From an uncultured Saprospiraceae bacterium (lineage in GTDB: Bacteria; Bacteroidota; Bacteroidia; Chitinophagales; Saprospiraceae): a stretch of DNA of 57,763 nucleotides. The stretch spans positions 1 through 57,763 of the forward strand of contig CALCMJ010000032.1 of the NCBI GenBank assembly GCA_937967615.1. Direction: 5' to 3'. The first letter of the stretch is position 1. Each line of letters opens with the position of its first letter. The notes under the pieces are model-generated. The model was not told the origin of the DNA, ran no database searches, and saw only the letters and a list, made by a program, of their open reading frames with translations. The translations under genes and the position numbers were made by a program. This document shows, piece by piece, positions 1 through 10,230 of the stretch.

Positions 1-467
1 ACATAAGATCGAAATACAAACCCATTATTATTGTGGTATCTATAGCCTAAAGAGCCAAGGGGGAAAGCGATTTTTTCATACTTGTAATCATACTGAAAAG
101 GATTATTTACTTCAAATTTTCTGAAACTTGCAATAAAAACGCCGGTGTTTACTTCAAAGAAATGGCTAGGGCCTTTGAATAAATGCGTGAGTCCTACGTA
201 GCCACCTGCACCCTGACCTGACATGGCAATAAAGATACCTCCACCCCCTACTCTTAAATATGTATGTATATTGTCTGATCTAAAACTTTGAAGATGTCTT
301 TCATAGTTTATTGTGGCAGTTGCTACAATTGGTGTGGATGCATCAGCGAATATGACATTTTTTTTGATGGTCTTTTTTTCTTCTTTGGTCTGTGCTGCAC
401 ATATTGAGAATGTTGCGCAATGTAATATTAGAATAGAGAATAATGTGGTGATGTGTTGTATATACAT
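1..467 (-). CDS. Secreted or outer-membrane protein, 5' part only
   Basis: A minus-strand reading frame stays open from an ATG at 467 to the left edge of the window, about 155 codons with no stop. It begins MYIQHITTLFSILILH and runs to a CAAQ-like cleavage region, which reads as a signal peptide. An in-frame ATG at 494 would add nine residues ahead of the signal, so 467 is preferred. The mature part is rich in glycine and aromatic residues with alternating polarity (for example YLRVGGGGIFIAMSGQGAGG, then YVGLTHLF and FFEVNTGVFIASF). This pattern resembles a small outer-membrane beta-barrel. The C-terminus lies outside the window and I do not recognise the family. Coding is inferred from the long open frame and the signal peptide. 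Confidence 0.6.
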   Translation of the reverse strand, partial: MYIQHITTLFSILILHCATFSICAAQTKEEKKTIKKNVIFADASTPIVATATINYERHLQSFRSDNIHTYLRVGGGGIFIAMSGQGAGGYVGLTHLFKGPSHFFEVNTGVFIASFRKFEVNNPFQYDYKYEKIAFPLGSLGYRYHNNNGFVFRSY

Positions 468-494
468 AGGATGTGGATTTTCCTTATTGCCCAT

Positions 495-960
495 TTGGAA
501 CGTTGGAATTTGACTTGTATTTTTTTTTAGTTTTTTAAGTTAGTTATTTGTCTTTGGGAACAACTGTATGGAAGAATACTAATACGTAGATGTTGCCAAG
601 GGAAGGAAAGTTACTTCAAATGTGAATTAAGTATTGCATAAGCAATCTACAATCTACTAATACACGATTTTAGTATAAATTTTGTGCATGTGTACATTCC
701 GTATGACCGCTTGTAAGGAGCTACGTAATTCCTTTTTTCCAAGTTCTAAATAATTTATCATATTATAAAAAATCGTAATATGTGGCTTGGTTTTTGTATT
801 TTTAGGCTTGGTTTGTAGCTATAAACTACATCCAGCTATGCGGCCGCGTGAGTGGTGGGAGTAGTCACGAACGTAGTGAGGGAGTCCGCAAGGACCTAGC
901 TACGGACGGCACGGCCCTTTAGGGACACGCCCAAATAAAAAAAACGAGTGAAACCATATT
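495..960. other. Intergenic stretch with dispersed repeat copy 1
   Basis: This 466-bp gap lies between the divergently transcribed partial gene on the left and ruvA. I see no gene in it. It is AT-rich except for a GC-rich block at 840-935, listed separately as a dispersed repeat. Bases around 495-510 (TTTGGAACGTTGGAAT) resemble a piece of the tandem repeat at 55.6 and 56.0 kb (TTGGAACGTGGGAAT), which may be a repeat remnant. Confidence 0.6.
840..935 (+). repeat. Dispersed GC-rich repeat, copy 1
   Basis: This GC-rich block in AT-rich surroundings closely matches 56115-56213. Both share GCGTGAGTGGTGGGAG near the left end, a central GTCCG(C/T)A(A/G)GGACCT(A/G)GCT segment, and a right end G(A/G)CACGCCCAA. 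The last part before the end is a short inverted repeat (CCCTTTAGGG here). Two more divergent members (24729-24857 and, inverted, 55141-55257) share the right-end plan of a hairpin followed by GCCCAAA. It ends 25 bp before the ruvA start. The family looks like a non-autonomous intergenic repeat; no transposase is present in the window. Confidence 0.75.
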
Positions 961-1557
961 ATGATAGGATATCTAAAAGGAGAAATTACCCATAAGACAC
1001 CTGCATTCTTATATATAGAGGTGGGCGGTGTAGGATATCATGTGAATACGAGCGTGAATAGTTTCTCAGATCTGGGAGAAAAAAAGAGGGTTAAGGTGTA
1101 TACGCATATGATTGTGAAGGAGGATAGTGATACCATATATGGCTTTTCCACTATGGCAGAGAGGGATCTTTTTGTGCTTTTACTGTCTGTAAAGGGTGTG
1201 GGGGGCAATACAGCAAGGGTAATTTTATCCTATATGAACCCAAATGAGGTAAAAAGAGCCATAATGCATGAGAACGTTAGTGCTTTTAAAAGCGTTAAAG
1301 GCGTAGGACCAAAAACGGCCAAGCAGATATTGCTGGATTTGAAGGAAAAGGTGACAAAGCTTGCTGATAATAACATTGATCTTGAAATTACGGGCGAAAG
1401 TGTCCATAATACAAGGGATGAGGCGGCAGCGGCACTACAAGCGTTGGGCTTTCAAAAGGCTCTTGTGGAGAAGAAAATCGCTTTTGTATTGCAAAATGGC
1501 GACGATGGAATGGAAGTGGAGCAAATTATCAAGGAAGTTTTGAAGCAATTATCATAA
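961..1557 (+). CDS. ruvA: Holliday junction branch migration protein RuvA
   Basis: RuvA binds four-way DNA junctions as a tetramer and loads the RuvB motor that drives branch migration during recombinational repair. The 198-residue protein starts MIGYLKGEI and has the N-terminal OB-fold typical of the family (VGGVGYHVNTS, then YTHMIVKEDS). Two helix-hairpin-helix motifs follow (LLLSVKGVGGNTARVILS at about residues 78-95 and VKGVGPKTAKQILLDL at about 113-128). The C-terminal domain III, which contacts RuvB, is present (DEAAAALQALGF). The length is normal for the family. It lies just upstream of sprA, a neighbour pair I recall from other Bacteroidota. Confidence 0.97.
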   Translation: MIGYLKGEITHKTPAFLYIEVGGVGYHVNTSVNSFSDLGEKKRVKVYTHMIVKEDSDTIYGFSTMAERDLFVLLLSVKGVGGNTARVILSYMNPNEVKRAIMHENVSAFKSVKGVGPKTAKQILLDLKEKVTKLADNNIDLEITGESVHNTRDEAAAALQALGFQKALVEKKIAFVLQNGDDGMEVEQIIKEVLKQLS

Positions 1558-1575
1558 ATAACATAATCTGTAGGT

Positions 1576-1583
1576 CATATTTG
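1576..1583 (+). promoter_or_regulatory. Possible -7 box for sprA
   Basis: CATATTTG matches the Bacteroidota -7 consensus TAnnTTTG at all fixed positions but the first. Transcription would begin near 1590, which is after the longest in-frame start (1588) and before the ATG at 1642. This supports 1642 as the sprA start. No clear -33 TTTG was found. Confidence 0.3.
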
Positions 1584-1641
1584 CGTTATGTTTCCGACTG
1601 CATTTAATGCGGTCCTTGTTACTTGTATTTTTAAAATTAGT

Positions 1642-4600
1642 ATGTTGCATTTGAGATTAAAATTGATTTCCACAGCTTTCGTGGCTTTGGTGGGGGTAAT
1701 TAGTGTTTTTGGGACAGGGAATAATGTACCAGAACCTTGGAATTACGACTCAGAAACTGTGGTGGATACTATTCCACTGACAGATAACTATGATAACTCC
1801 ATATATGATAGTTCCACGAACCCATTTGATTTAAAGCCATCAAATATTGTCCAGACTGCTGAGTATGATCCAGTGACTGGGAATTACGTCATTTATGAGA
1901 AAATAGGTGAAGAGTATTTCCGGACGCCCACGGTCATGACATTTGAAGAGTACGTAGAATGGCAGAACAAAGAAAATGAAAAACGCTATTTCCAAGAACT
2001 TGCTGGCATTAATACTGAGTATAAAAGTTCTAGCGGAATTGTAGACCCTATTTCCAAAATAGATATACAAGATAATCTGGTGGACCGTCTCTTTGGCGGA
2101 ACTGGAGTGGACTTGCAGCCGCAAGGAAACATTGACCTCACATTTGGTGGGGATTATCAGAAAATTCAGAATCCCAATATTCCTCTGCGTAACCAAACCA
2201 ATGGTGGGTTTGATTTTGATATGGATATTAAGATGAATGTGGATGGGACGATAGGAAAGAAGATGAAACTGGGTTTCAACTATGATACACAGGCAACATT
2301 TGATTTTGACAGAAAAATAAAACTTGAATACGATACGGAGGCATTTTCTGAAGATGATATCATCAAGAAATTAGAAGCTGGAAATGTGAGTCTTCCGTTG
2401 CGGAGTTCGCTTATACAAGGAGCGCAATCCCTGTTTGGACTTAAGACTGAATTGCAGTTTGGGAAATTGCGACTTACGGGTATCGCCTCACAGCAAAAAT
2501 CAAAAAATGAAAGTCTGAATATTCAGAATGGTAGTTCCGTACAGGAATTTGAGATAAGACCAGATGAGTATGATGAAAACAGACACTTTTTCTTATCGCA
2601 TTATCATAGAGACACCTATGAAAGAACATTAAGCAACCTGCCGTATCTCAATACACCGCTCAGAATTAATAATATTCAAGTATGGATATCAGATGATAGA
2701 GCGGATTACCAGCAGAATAGTACGCAGGTATGTTTTATTTCAGATTTAGCGGAGCCAAACGCAGACAAGTTTTCTAATAAGGAAGCATTTTATGAGCCCC
2801 TTGGGCCTATTTTTCCAGATGTGTATATAGGAGCGGATGGATTGCGATTACCAGATAATAATGTGAACACGTTGTATAGAGATGGTGGGAATGGAATTGT
2901 CAATGACCAAAATGTAAGAAGAAAGGACATGACGAGTTCGCTTTTAAAAACGTCACCATATAACCTTACTCAGACACGAGATTTTGAAGTACAGAGAGGA
3001 AGGTTGTTGTCCAGATCAGAATATAGTTTTACGCCAGAGCTAGGATTTATATCCTTGAATGTAAGACTAAAACCGAATCAAGTTTTAGGAGTTGCCTATG
3101 AGTATTTCTACACAGAAAATTGTGACACCTTATATTCTGTAGGAGAGCTTTCTCAGGATGCTGTTTTTTCTGATACAAATGAGGAGGGAGAAGTGGAACC
3201 GGCATCTGTACTTTTCGTAAAGATGTTAAAAAGTAGTAACCAGAGGATAGATAATCCTAACTGGGATCTGATGATGAAGAATGTATATCCTTTGCGAACA
3301 AACACATTGGATCAAAATGATTTTGAGTTTGATATCTTCTTTGAAGATGATGCAAATGGAACGCTAGTCAAGTTTCTTCCTTTTGAAGGAGCAGAATCTA
3401 CCCCTTTATTGAATTTGTTTCAATTGGATAGATTAAACAGTTTTGGAGATCCACAGCCAGATGGTGTTTTTGATTTTGTACCAGGAGTGACAGTCATTCC
3501 TAGTAGTGGTTCCATGGTCTTTCCTGTTCTAGAGCCTTTTGGGTCTTCAATAGATGACTTGCTTGCACCTCTAGGTATTCCACAGACTGCCATTGATAGT
3601 TTTAAATTTAATGAGCTGTATGATACCACGGTGACGATTGCACGTCAGATGTTGGAAAAAAATAAATTCGTAATGAAGGGTAAGGTGAAGTCAAGTTCTT
3701 CATCTGAAATTTCATTAGGTGCATGGAATATTCCTCAGGGGTCAGTACGTGTGACCGCGGGAGGGGATCCCTTGACAGAAGGAGTGGATTATGAGATAGA
3801 TTATGGTATAGGAAGGATCCGTATTATTAATCAAGCGTATTTACAATCAGGTGTCCCTATACGGGTGTCCTATGAAGATAATTCGGTCTTTAGTTTGCAA
3901 CAGAAAACCATGTTGGGTTTGCGGGCAGATTATGAGGTGAATGATAAGCTTGCATTAGGAGCGACTTACCTGCGATTATTTGAGCGACCATTTACAGAGA
4001 AAGTAAACGTAGGAGATGATCCTATCAACAATAGAATTTTTGGTGCAGATCTGACTTATGGTACAGAATCACAAGGCATCACAAGGTTAATAGACAAGCT
4101 ACCATTTTATAGTACGAATGAAACATCTACGTTTAATTTTAGTGCTGAAGTTGCGGCATTAAAGCCAGGGCATTCAGGTGCTATTAATCTTAGCGATCAA
4201 GAAGGTGGGGTTGTAAGTATTGATGATTTTGAGGGTGCAGTGAGTGGATTTCCTTTGGGATCGCAAGCGAATAGGTGGTTTCTTGCGAGTACTCCTGTAG
4301 AGTTTCCTGAAGGGGAACTAGTAGATGATCTAGCTTATGGAGCTAATAGAGCCTTGCTAAACTGGTATACCATAGATAGGACAGGTAGGAATACTGGTGA
4401 TAATGAAGATCCGTATAGTAGACTAATCCAACAGGATGAAATTTTTGATAGAGACATACCTGCGGGGCAATTACGTGATCTTTTTACATTTGATCTCAGT
4501 TACTATCCAGAAAAAAGAGGGCCATATAATTTTGACGAAATAGGTGGAACTGCTTTTAGTGCAGGTATAGATCCAAATAGTCAAAATGAGATAAAATTAT

Positions 4601-7600
4601 TAGAGCCAGAAACACGATGGGGAGGCATCATGCGCTATTTTAATAATAGTGATTTCCAGGCAGCGAATTATGAGGTTATAGAATTTTGGTTGTTGGATCC
4701 ATTTATGGAAGATGGAGGGAATTCAGTAAGAGAAAAAGATCATCTTGATAATGAGGCAGGAAAGATTGTATTCCATTTAGGAAATGTATCAGAGGATATT
4801 CTAAACGATAATCAGCAATTTTACGAAAACACGATTCCAGTAAATGGAGAAGAAGGGCCATCAGCGAGTACTGTTTGGGGTGAGATTCCATTGAATAGTC
4901 CTACGAACAATGCATTTGATTTGAACAACCGTGATGATCAAGATTTGGGATTAGATGGGCTGAATAATGCAGCTGAGCGGGAAAAGTATGATGCTTGGAT
5001 ACAAAATATGCAAGGCGGAGGAATTGATCCTGGACTTATGGAAGATCCATCCAACGATGACTTCATTTACTTTCTGAATGAAAATGAATATAACCTAGAA
5101 ACTTCAACATTATTTGAGCGTTATTCAAGGTTTAATGGACCAGAAGGAAATGCACCAGATGGTTCAGCAAATGAAAGAGGCAATCCGTTTCCAGATACAG
5201 AAGACTTAAATAGTAATTATAGTCTAGATGAGGGGGAGAATTATTATAAGTATGAGGTTGAACTTATAAGAGAGAACGGCACGTTTACGCCAGACGGTCA
5301 GCGATACTATAAAGATTTTACAGAAGGTGCAAACGGAGAGAGGTGGTATCAATTTCAGATTCCAATAAATGAGGTTACAGATAGTAATACAGTGGGTCAA
5401 ATACAGGGATTCAGATCTATACAATTTATAAGGATGTTAGTAGAGGGTTTTAGTACGGCTAAGACATTCCGTTTTGCAGAATTTAGATTGATTAGAAATC
5501 AGTGGAGAAGAAGTGATCCAGTATGTAGAGGAATAGATGGTGGAGTTCCACCTGAATTAATATTTAATGTAGGAGATGTAGGAAAGGAAGAAGATTCTAA
5601 AAAGACACCTTTTAATTACGTCTTGCCGGAAGGAATTAAGCAAGAAGAATTGTTTGGAACATTTTCTCAAGTACGCCAAGATGAAAAATCGTTAACGATT
5701 AATTTTGAAGGGCTCACAGATTCTTGTGAGGTGGCGATGTATAAGCTTACAGAACTGGATGCACGTTTATTTAAGCGATTGCAAATGTTTGTCCATGCAG
5801 AAGATAAGGCAGGTGCTGAGATACAAGATGGCGATTTGAGTTTATTTATACGCTTAGGAAAGGATTTTGTGAATCACTATTACGAGTATGAAATACCATT
5901 GACCATGTCTAGGCCTGATGTCCCAGCTGGCGGTACTCCTAGTGAGGTAGTCTGGAGAGCAGAAAACTTCCTTGACTTTCCTCTGAGTTTGTTCACAGAA
6001 TTAAAAAAGGAAAGAAATGTTTCTGGAGGACCATTGACAGAAGAATTTGGAAGAGCATATAATCAGCTGATAACTTTAGTAGAAGAAGAGATAGATCCGG
6101 ATAAGGATAGGCACATATTGAATATAAAAGGTAATCCTAATTTAGGTCAGATAAAGGGAATCCAAATAGGTGTAAAAGTGAGTAAGGGCGTTGAAGGACC
6201 TACACAAGGATTCTGTGGTTCAGTTTGGGTAAATGAGTTACGGGCCAATGGACTAGAAGAACGTGGAGGATACGCAGGACTTGCAAGGATGGACATTCAG
6301 CTTGCAGATCTGGGAAGCTTATCAGCATCAGGAGGATATAGCAGTGTGGGATGGGGAGCCTTAGATCAAAAACTGGCAGACAGATCATTAGATGAATTTA
6401 TAGATTATGATCTTGCGGCAAATTTTGAGCTAGGTAAGTTTACGCCATCTACATGGGGATTAAGTGTTCCATTTTACGCACAATATTCTAAGAGCATAAG
6501 AAATCCAAAGTACGATCCTTATGATCTAGATTTAGATGTGCGTGAGAAGTTGGATATAGCTGCGGATCAAGAAGAAAGAGATTTAATTAAAGATCGTGCG
6601 CAAGAGGTAAGTACAATCCGGACGGTGAACTTTACGAATGTACGTAAGACGCGGCAGGGTAAGAAGGGATCTGCTAAGCCTTGGGATGTAGAGAACCTAA
6701 GTGCGAGTTATGCATTTACTGAGGTGGATAGAAGAGATCCTATTTTGAAGGAAGATAATTCAAAAGATTATAGAGTAGGATTGAATTATAATTATGCGGC
6801 GAAAGGATATAGTATACAGCCATTCAAGAATCTTGTAAAAAGCAAATATCTGAAGTTTATAAAAGAACTGAATTTTAATCCAGTTCCAAGTTCGTTCAGT
6901 TTTGGATCTGAGGTACGTAGGTTCAAGAGTCAAAGAACATTTAGAGAGCCAGCTATTCCAGTGTTCCAGTTTAACGATAGGCGCTTTGATTGGGTACGAG
7001 AATATGATCTTAAGTGGGATCTTACTAAGGCATTGAAGTTATCATTTACGGCTATGAACCAATCTGTAATTGATGAATATAGACAGATAGGTATTGCGGG
7101 TGATCCAGCGGATAGAGAGTGGGTAAATGAAAGGGGAGAAAATGTAACTGATAAAGTGAATAGTGGAGGAAGTGATGCGGTGAGTAAATATTGGAAAGAT
7201 AACCTGAAGAGTGGTGGTCGAGTTAAAGATTACAATCACAAATTAGGATTGACATATAATGTGCCGTTTAAAAATTTCCCAGGCTTAGACTGGGTAACTG
7301 CAAAGGCACAATATAGAGCAGACTATGCTTGGACAGCAGGAGCTTTAATATCTATTGACACAGATGGCAATGGTCCAGGGAATGTTATACAGAACAGCCA
7401 AGATAGATCATTGACAGCAGGATTTAATCTTGAGAAACTGTATGAGAAGATAGGGTATTTCAAAAGGCTTGAAGGTAAGTCTTCAAAAAAATCCAGCAGA
7501 AGGAAACGTTCAGTTAGAGACAACAAGAATGAATTATCAGCTGACGGTGGAAATAAAAAGACGGAAAAACAAGATAGGAAGAAAGATGAGGGTGGAGGAG

Positions 7601-9123
7601 CATCGTTTGCAGAAAAACTTTTGCTAAGACCCTTATTAAGTTTGCGTAAGGTGGATCTGACATATAGAGAAGATTACTCTACGGTTATACCTGGATTTTT
7701 GGGTGAGCCTGAGTTACTTGGATTGTCTAGTGGATTTGATTCACCAGGATGGGATTTCGTAGGAGGTTTCCAGCCAGATCTTAGATTGGATAATGAAGGT
7801 AGAAATAATTGGTTATTTAATGCTGCTGATCAAAATTGGTTGAATTCTAGTTCAGCATTCAATCAACAGATACTTCAGAATAAGGCTAAGAATTATGAAG
7901 CCAAAGTGAAAGTAGAACCTTGGAAGGATGTAAAGATTGATGTGAACTTTAAGAAGAACTATAGTACAAACCATAGTGAGAACTTTAGGTATAAAGAGCA
8001 AGAGTTTGGAGATTTCAGACAGTTGGCCTTAAGTGATATTGGTTCGTTTGAATACACATATTTCTCTTTGCCTACATTATTTAATGATACGGATGATGGA
8101 CTTAAAGAATTGTTTGCAACATTTGAGAATAACAGAACAATAATATCATCGCGGCTACCAAATATAAATAACCCAGGAGGGCATATTATTGATGGTGAAG
8201 AATACAAAGAGGGGCATGGTGCGCTGAGTTCAGAAGTTCTGATACCTGCGTTTCTTGCCGCCTATACAAATGGAGACCCTAACAGTGTATTATTAGATTT
8301 GGAATCTGAAGTGAGCAAGACATCATTTATTCCTAAGCCAAACTGGAAGTTGACTTATAATGGATTGTCCAAGTTGGATATGTTTAAAGATATCTTTTCA
8401 AGTTTCAGTGTTGAGCATGGGTATAGTAATACATTGCGAGTCAGTAGATTTAACACTGATCCGGAGTTTGACGGAGGAAGGCCTTTTGCTGGAGTGAAAC
8501 AGAATGGGAATTATTTTTCACGAATAGAAATACCAGAGGTAGTCATTCAAGAGCGATTTGATCCTATTATAGGTATCAAGGTCAAGACGAAAAACGATGC
8601 TAATTTTGGTGTTGCATATAGAAAGTCTAGAACACTCGGATTATCATCTATTGCAAAGACGGTAGACGAACAAAGAAATACAGAACTTTCTTTTGAACTG
8701 GGGTATACATTTAGGAATGTCAACATTGCTTTCCTCACAAAGGATAGTGGTAAGAAAAAGAGAAAGAATAGAAAAGATAAAGATGATGAAGAGAAGGATG
8801 AGAAAGATTCGCAGGTAGATAAGAACCGTAAGAATAACAGAAGGGGAGTTATCAACACAAGGGGAAGAGATCTTGTTTTTAATTTTGATTTTGCCTTCAG
8901 TGATAATGTATCTTATGTGCATAGAATTGATCAAGGGAAGAGTGCAGAACCTACAAGGGGATTACAATCCTTACGTATAAGTCCTTCAGTAGATTATGAA
9001 GTAAATGAAAATTTCACACTACGCATGTTCGTAGAATATTCAAAGACAAAACCACGATTATCGACATCGTTCCCTATTACAAGTATACTTGGAGGATTGA
9101 CGATGCGCTTTAATCTGAATTAA
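1642..9123 (+). CDS. sprA: T9SS outer-membrane translocon / gliding protein SprA
   Basis: SprA is the very large outer-membrane beta-barrel through which the type IX secretion system exports folded cargo; in gliding species it is also needed for motility. The 2493-residue product from the ATG at 1642 starts with a signal peptide (MLHLRLKLISTAFVALVG). An in-frame ATG at 1588 would put 18 residues ahead of that signal and is unlikely. The size and the content of many aromatic, amphipathic strands match the family, as do the N-terminal segment FGGTGVDLQPQGNIDLTFGG and the C-terminal end SILGGLTMRFNLN. Two lysine/arginine/glutamate-rich insertions occur in the last quarter (encoded at about 7470-7610 and 8750-8860), probably loops between strands. 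A terminator follows 26 bp after the stop. Confidence 0.95.
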   Translation: MLHLRLKLISTAFVALVGVISVFGTGNNVPEPWNYDSETVVDTIPLTDNYDNSIYDSSTNPFDLKPSNIVQTAEYDPVTGNYVIYEKIGEEYFRTPTVMTFEEYVEWQNKENEKRYFQELAGINTEYKSSSGIVDPISKIDIQDNLVDRLFGGTGVDLQPQGNIDLTFGGDYQKIQNPNIPLRNQTNGGFDFDMDIKMNVDGTIGKKMKLGFNYDTQATFDFDRKIKLEYDTEAFSEDDIIKKLEAGNVSLPLRSSLIQGAQSLFGLKTELQFGKLRLTGIASQQKSKNESLNIQNGSSVQEFEIRPDEYDENRHFFLSHYHRDTYERTLSNLPYLNTPLRINNIQVWISDDRADYQQNSTQVCFISDLAEPNADKFSNKEAFYEPLGPIFPDVYIGADGLRLPDNNVNTLYRDGGNGIVNDQNVRRKDMTSSLLKTSPYNLTQTRDFEVQRGRLLSRSEYSFTPELGFISLNVRLKPNQVLGVAYEYFYTENCDTLYSVGELSQDAVFSDTNEEGEVEPASVLFVKMLKSSNQRIDNPNWDLMMKNVYPLRTNTLDQNDFEFDIFFEDDANGTLVKFLPFEGAESTPLLNLFQLDRLNSFGDPQPDGVFDFVPGVTVIPSSGSMVFPVLEPFGSSIDDLLAPLGIPQTAIDSFKFNELYDTTVTIARQMLEKNKFVMKGKVKSSSSSEISLGAWNIPQGSVRVTAGGDPLTEGVDYEIDYGIGRIRIINQAYLQSGVPIRVSYEDNSVFSLQQKTMLGLRADYEVNDKLALGATYLRLFERPFTEKVNVGDDPINNRIFGADLTYGTESQGITRLIDKLPFYSTNETSTFNFSAEVAALKPGHSGAINLSDQEGGVVSIDDFEGAVSGFPLGSQANRWFLASTPVEFPEGELVDDLAYGANRALLNWYTIDRTGRNTGDNEDPYSRLIQQDEIFDRDIPAGQLRDLFTFDLSYYPEKRGPYNFDEIGGTAFSAGIDPNSQNEIKLLEPETRWGGIMRYFNNSDFQAANYEVIEFWLLDPFMEDGGNSVREKDHLDNEAGKIVFHLGNVSEDILNDNQQFYENTIPVNGEEGPSASTVWGEIPLNSPTNNAFDLNNRDDQDLGLDGLNNAAEREKYDAWIQNMQGGGIDPGLMEDPSNDDFIYFLNENEYNLETSTLFERYSRFNGPEGNAPDGSANERGNPFPDTEDLNSNYSLDEGENYYKYEVELIRENGTFTPDGQRYYKDFTEGANGERWYQFQIPINEVTDSNTVGQIQGFRSIQFIRMLVEGFSTAKTFRFAEFRLIRNQWRRSDPVCRGIDGGVPPELIFNVGDVGKEEDSKKTPFNYVLPEGIKQEELFGTFSQVRQDEKSLTINFEGLTDSCEVAMYKLTELDARLFKRLQMFVHAEDKAGAEIQDGDLSLFIRLGKDFVNHYYEYEIPLTMSRPDVPAGGTPSEVVWRAENFLDFPLSLFTELKKERNVSGGPLTEEFGRAYNQLITLVEEEIDPDKDRHILNIKGNPNLGQIKGIQIGVKVSKGVEGPTQGFCGSVWVNELRANGLEERGGYAGLARMDIQLADLGSLSASGGYSSVGWGALDQKLADRSLDEFIDYDLAANFELGKFTPSTWGLSVPFYAQYSKSIRNPKYDPYDLDLDVREKLDIAADQEERDLIKDRAQEVSTIRTVNFTNVRKTRQGKKGSAKPWDVENLSASYAFTEVDRRDPILKEDNSKDYRVGLNYNYAAKGYSIQPFKNLVKSKYLKFIKELNFNPVPSSFSFGSEVRRFKSQRTFREPAIPVFQFNDRRFDWVREYDLKWDLTKALKLSFTAMNQSVIDEYRQIGIAGDPADREWVNERGENVTDKVNSGGSDAVSKYWKDNLKSGGRVKDYNHKLGLTYNVPFKNFPGLDWVTAKAQYRADYAWTAGALISIDTDGNGPGNVIQNSQDRSLTAGFNLEKLYEKIGYFKRLEGKSSKKSSRRKRSVRDNKNELSADGGNKKTEKQDRKKDEGGGASFAEKLLLRPLLSLRKVDLTYREDYSTVIPGFLGEPELLGLSSGFDSPGWDFVGGFQPDLRLDNEGRNNWLFNAADQNWLNSSSAFNQQILQNKAKNYEAKVKVEPWKDVKIDVNFKKNYSTNHSENFRYKEQEFGDFRQLALSDIGSFEYTYFSLPTLFNDTDDGLKELFATFENNRTIISSRLPNINNPGGHIIDGEEYKEGHGALSSEVLIPAFLAAYTNGDPNSVLLDLESEVSKTSFIPKPNWKLTYNGLSKLDMFKDIFSSFSVEHGYSNTLRVSRFNTDPEFDGGRPFAGVKQNGNYFSRIEIPEVVIQERFDPIIGIKVKTKNDANFGVAYRKSRTLGLSSIAKTVDEQRNTELSFELGYTFRNVNIAFLTKDSGKKKRKNRKDKDDEEKDEKDSQVDKNRKNNRRGVINTRGRDLVFNFDFAFSDNVSYVHRIDQGKSAEPTRGLQSLRISPSVDYEVNENFTLRMFVEYSKTKPRLSTSFPITSILGGLTMRFNLN

Positions 9124-9149
9124 GATGCAATAAATACTAACAAGTAACT

Positions 9150-9185
9150 GAGATGGTGCGGCGAAGGCAGTACCATCTCTTTTTT
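9150..9185 (+). terminator. Rho-independent terminator of sprA
   Basis: GAGATGGT at 9150-9157 pairs with ACCATCTC at 9172-9179 around a 14-base loop, followed by six T residues. It sits between the sprA stop and the converging lipoprotein gene. Confidence 0.8.
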
Positions 9186-9217
9186 ATTCATGAAGTTAAA
9201 AGAGAATACGATTTATA

Positions 9218-10219
9218 TTATTGCACTCTAGCTTTCATCTCCTTAATTCGGGAATTTAAATTTGTATAGGCAATGTCATTGCTTATAATAAATTCAATTT
9301 GAGTAAGATGCTCCAGAGTTTTTTCTTTATTCTTCACCACATTATTATAATTGCACTTAGCAGATGCTAAATGGTACTGGATTTGAAGGTACTTGGGAAG
9401 TCTATTTGCGTCCACTTGATCAAGATATGATCTTGCTGTTTTGTAATTTGCTTCTCTAGGTTTTTTGTTTCTGTAATCCATGAATGGTTCACTAAGGCTT
9501 TTACCAAAGGCAAGATTAATGTAATTATTGAGATCGGTTTCTTGTTTAGATTTTAGAATTGAATTTAAGATTTCTTTCCCATTCGTTAAATGATCTCCAG
9601 ATAGCCAAGTCATAAACAGCCCGCTTTGATAGGATGATTTGCTTCCAGATACCAGATGGTCGACTTGCGGATTTCTTTCATTCGTAACTTTAATGATAAG
9701 CGTATTAGATGTGGTAGATATATATATGCCTTCAGCTTGTTTTGTTTTATAAGTTGCGCGCAATTTATAGATTCCGTTTTTCGGAAAAGACCAACCCTTT
9801 CCTCCAAAGAATACTGGAAATGCTTCTCCAATTTCTTGATTAGGTTTTAGAGTGATTTTAGAGGTTTTATCATGATCAGCTTCTTCTAGCGGAATGAATG
9901 AAGTACGCTTTTCGTCATTTTTAATAATTTCTAGTTCTAATGCTCCTTCTCCAGGTTCTAGAAATCTAAATACGTTTATTCCTTTTTTGCTCGTATTTTT
10001 TAAGTATGCGGAGACATATACTGGTTCGCCAACAATGTAAGTTTCTTTTTCTGTTGTCAGTTTCAATTCCAATGCATTGGTGTTTTGAGTTGTGGCTGGT
10101 TTCTTGCCTTGTTCTGGAGGCATAATATCATCTTTATTAAGAGTTGTTTTTGAGCTGCAACTCAAAAGAGTAATTATGACTATTATGAGGAGAGAGAGGT
10201 GGAAGATTATATTTTTCAT
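9218..10219 (-). CDS. Lipoprotein with Ig-like domain, unknown function
   Basis: This 333-residue protein starts with a lipoprotein signal (MKNIIFHLSLLIIVIITLLS followed by the lipidated Cys 21) and is expected at a membrane facing the periplasm or cell surface. After a proline/threonine-rich linker, residues ~50-180 look like an Ig-like beta-sandwich (LTTEKETYIVGEPVYVSAYL, then a PKNGIYKLRATY strand). This is similar in character to secreted proteins that carry a BsuPI-like or CARDB-like domain. The C-terminal ~140 residues look helical. I do not recognise the family. The gene lies 11 bp downstream of the metzincin lipoprotein gene on the same strand, so the two are probably co-transcribed. 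Confidence 0.8.
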   Translation of the reverse strand: MKNIIFHLSLLIIVIITLLSCSSKTTLNKDDIMPPEQGKKPATTQNTNALELKLTTEKETYIVGEPVYVSAYLKNTSKKGINVFRFLEPGEGALELEIIKNDEKRTSFIPLEEADHDKTSKITLKPNQEIGEAFPVFFGGKGWSFPKNGIYKLRATYKTKQAEGIYISTTSNTLIIKVTNERNPQVDHLVSGSKSSYQSGLFMTWLSGDHLTNGKEILNSILKSKQETDLNNYINLAFGKSLSEPFMDYRNKKPREANYKTARSYLDQVDANRLPKYLQIQYHLASAKCNYNNVVKNKEKTLEHLTQIEFIISNDIAYTNLNSRIKEMKARVQ

Positions 10220-10230
10220 GTTATAACATT

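Noticed and set aside
313-513. Plus-strand 66-codon open frame at the left end
   Set aside because: It lies antisense to the better supported signal-peptide-bearing minus-strand gene and has no family features.
1588-1641. Upstream ATG as the sprA start
   Set aside because: It would place 18 residues before a good signal peptide and lies at or before the likely transcription start.
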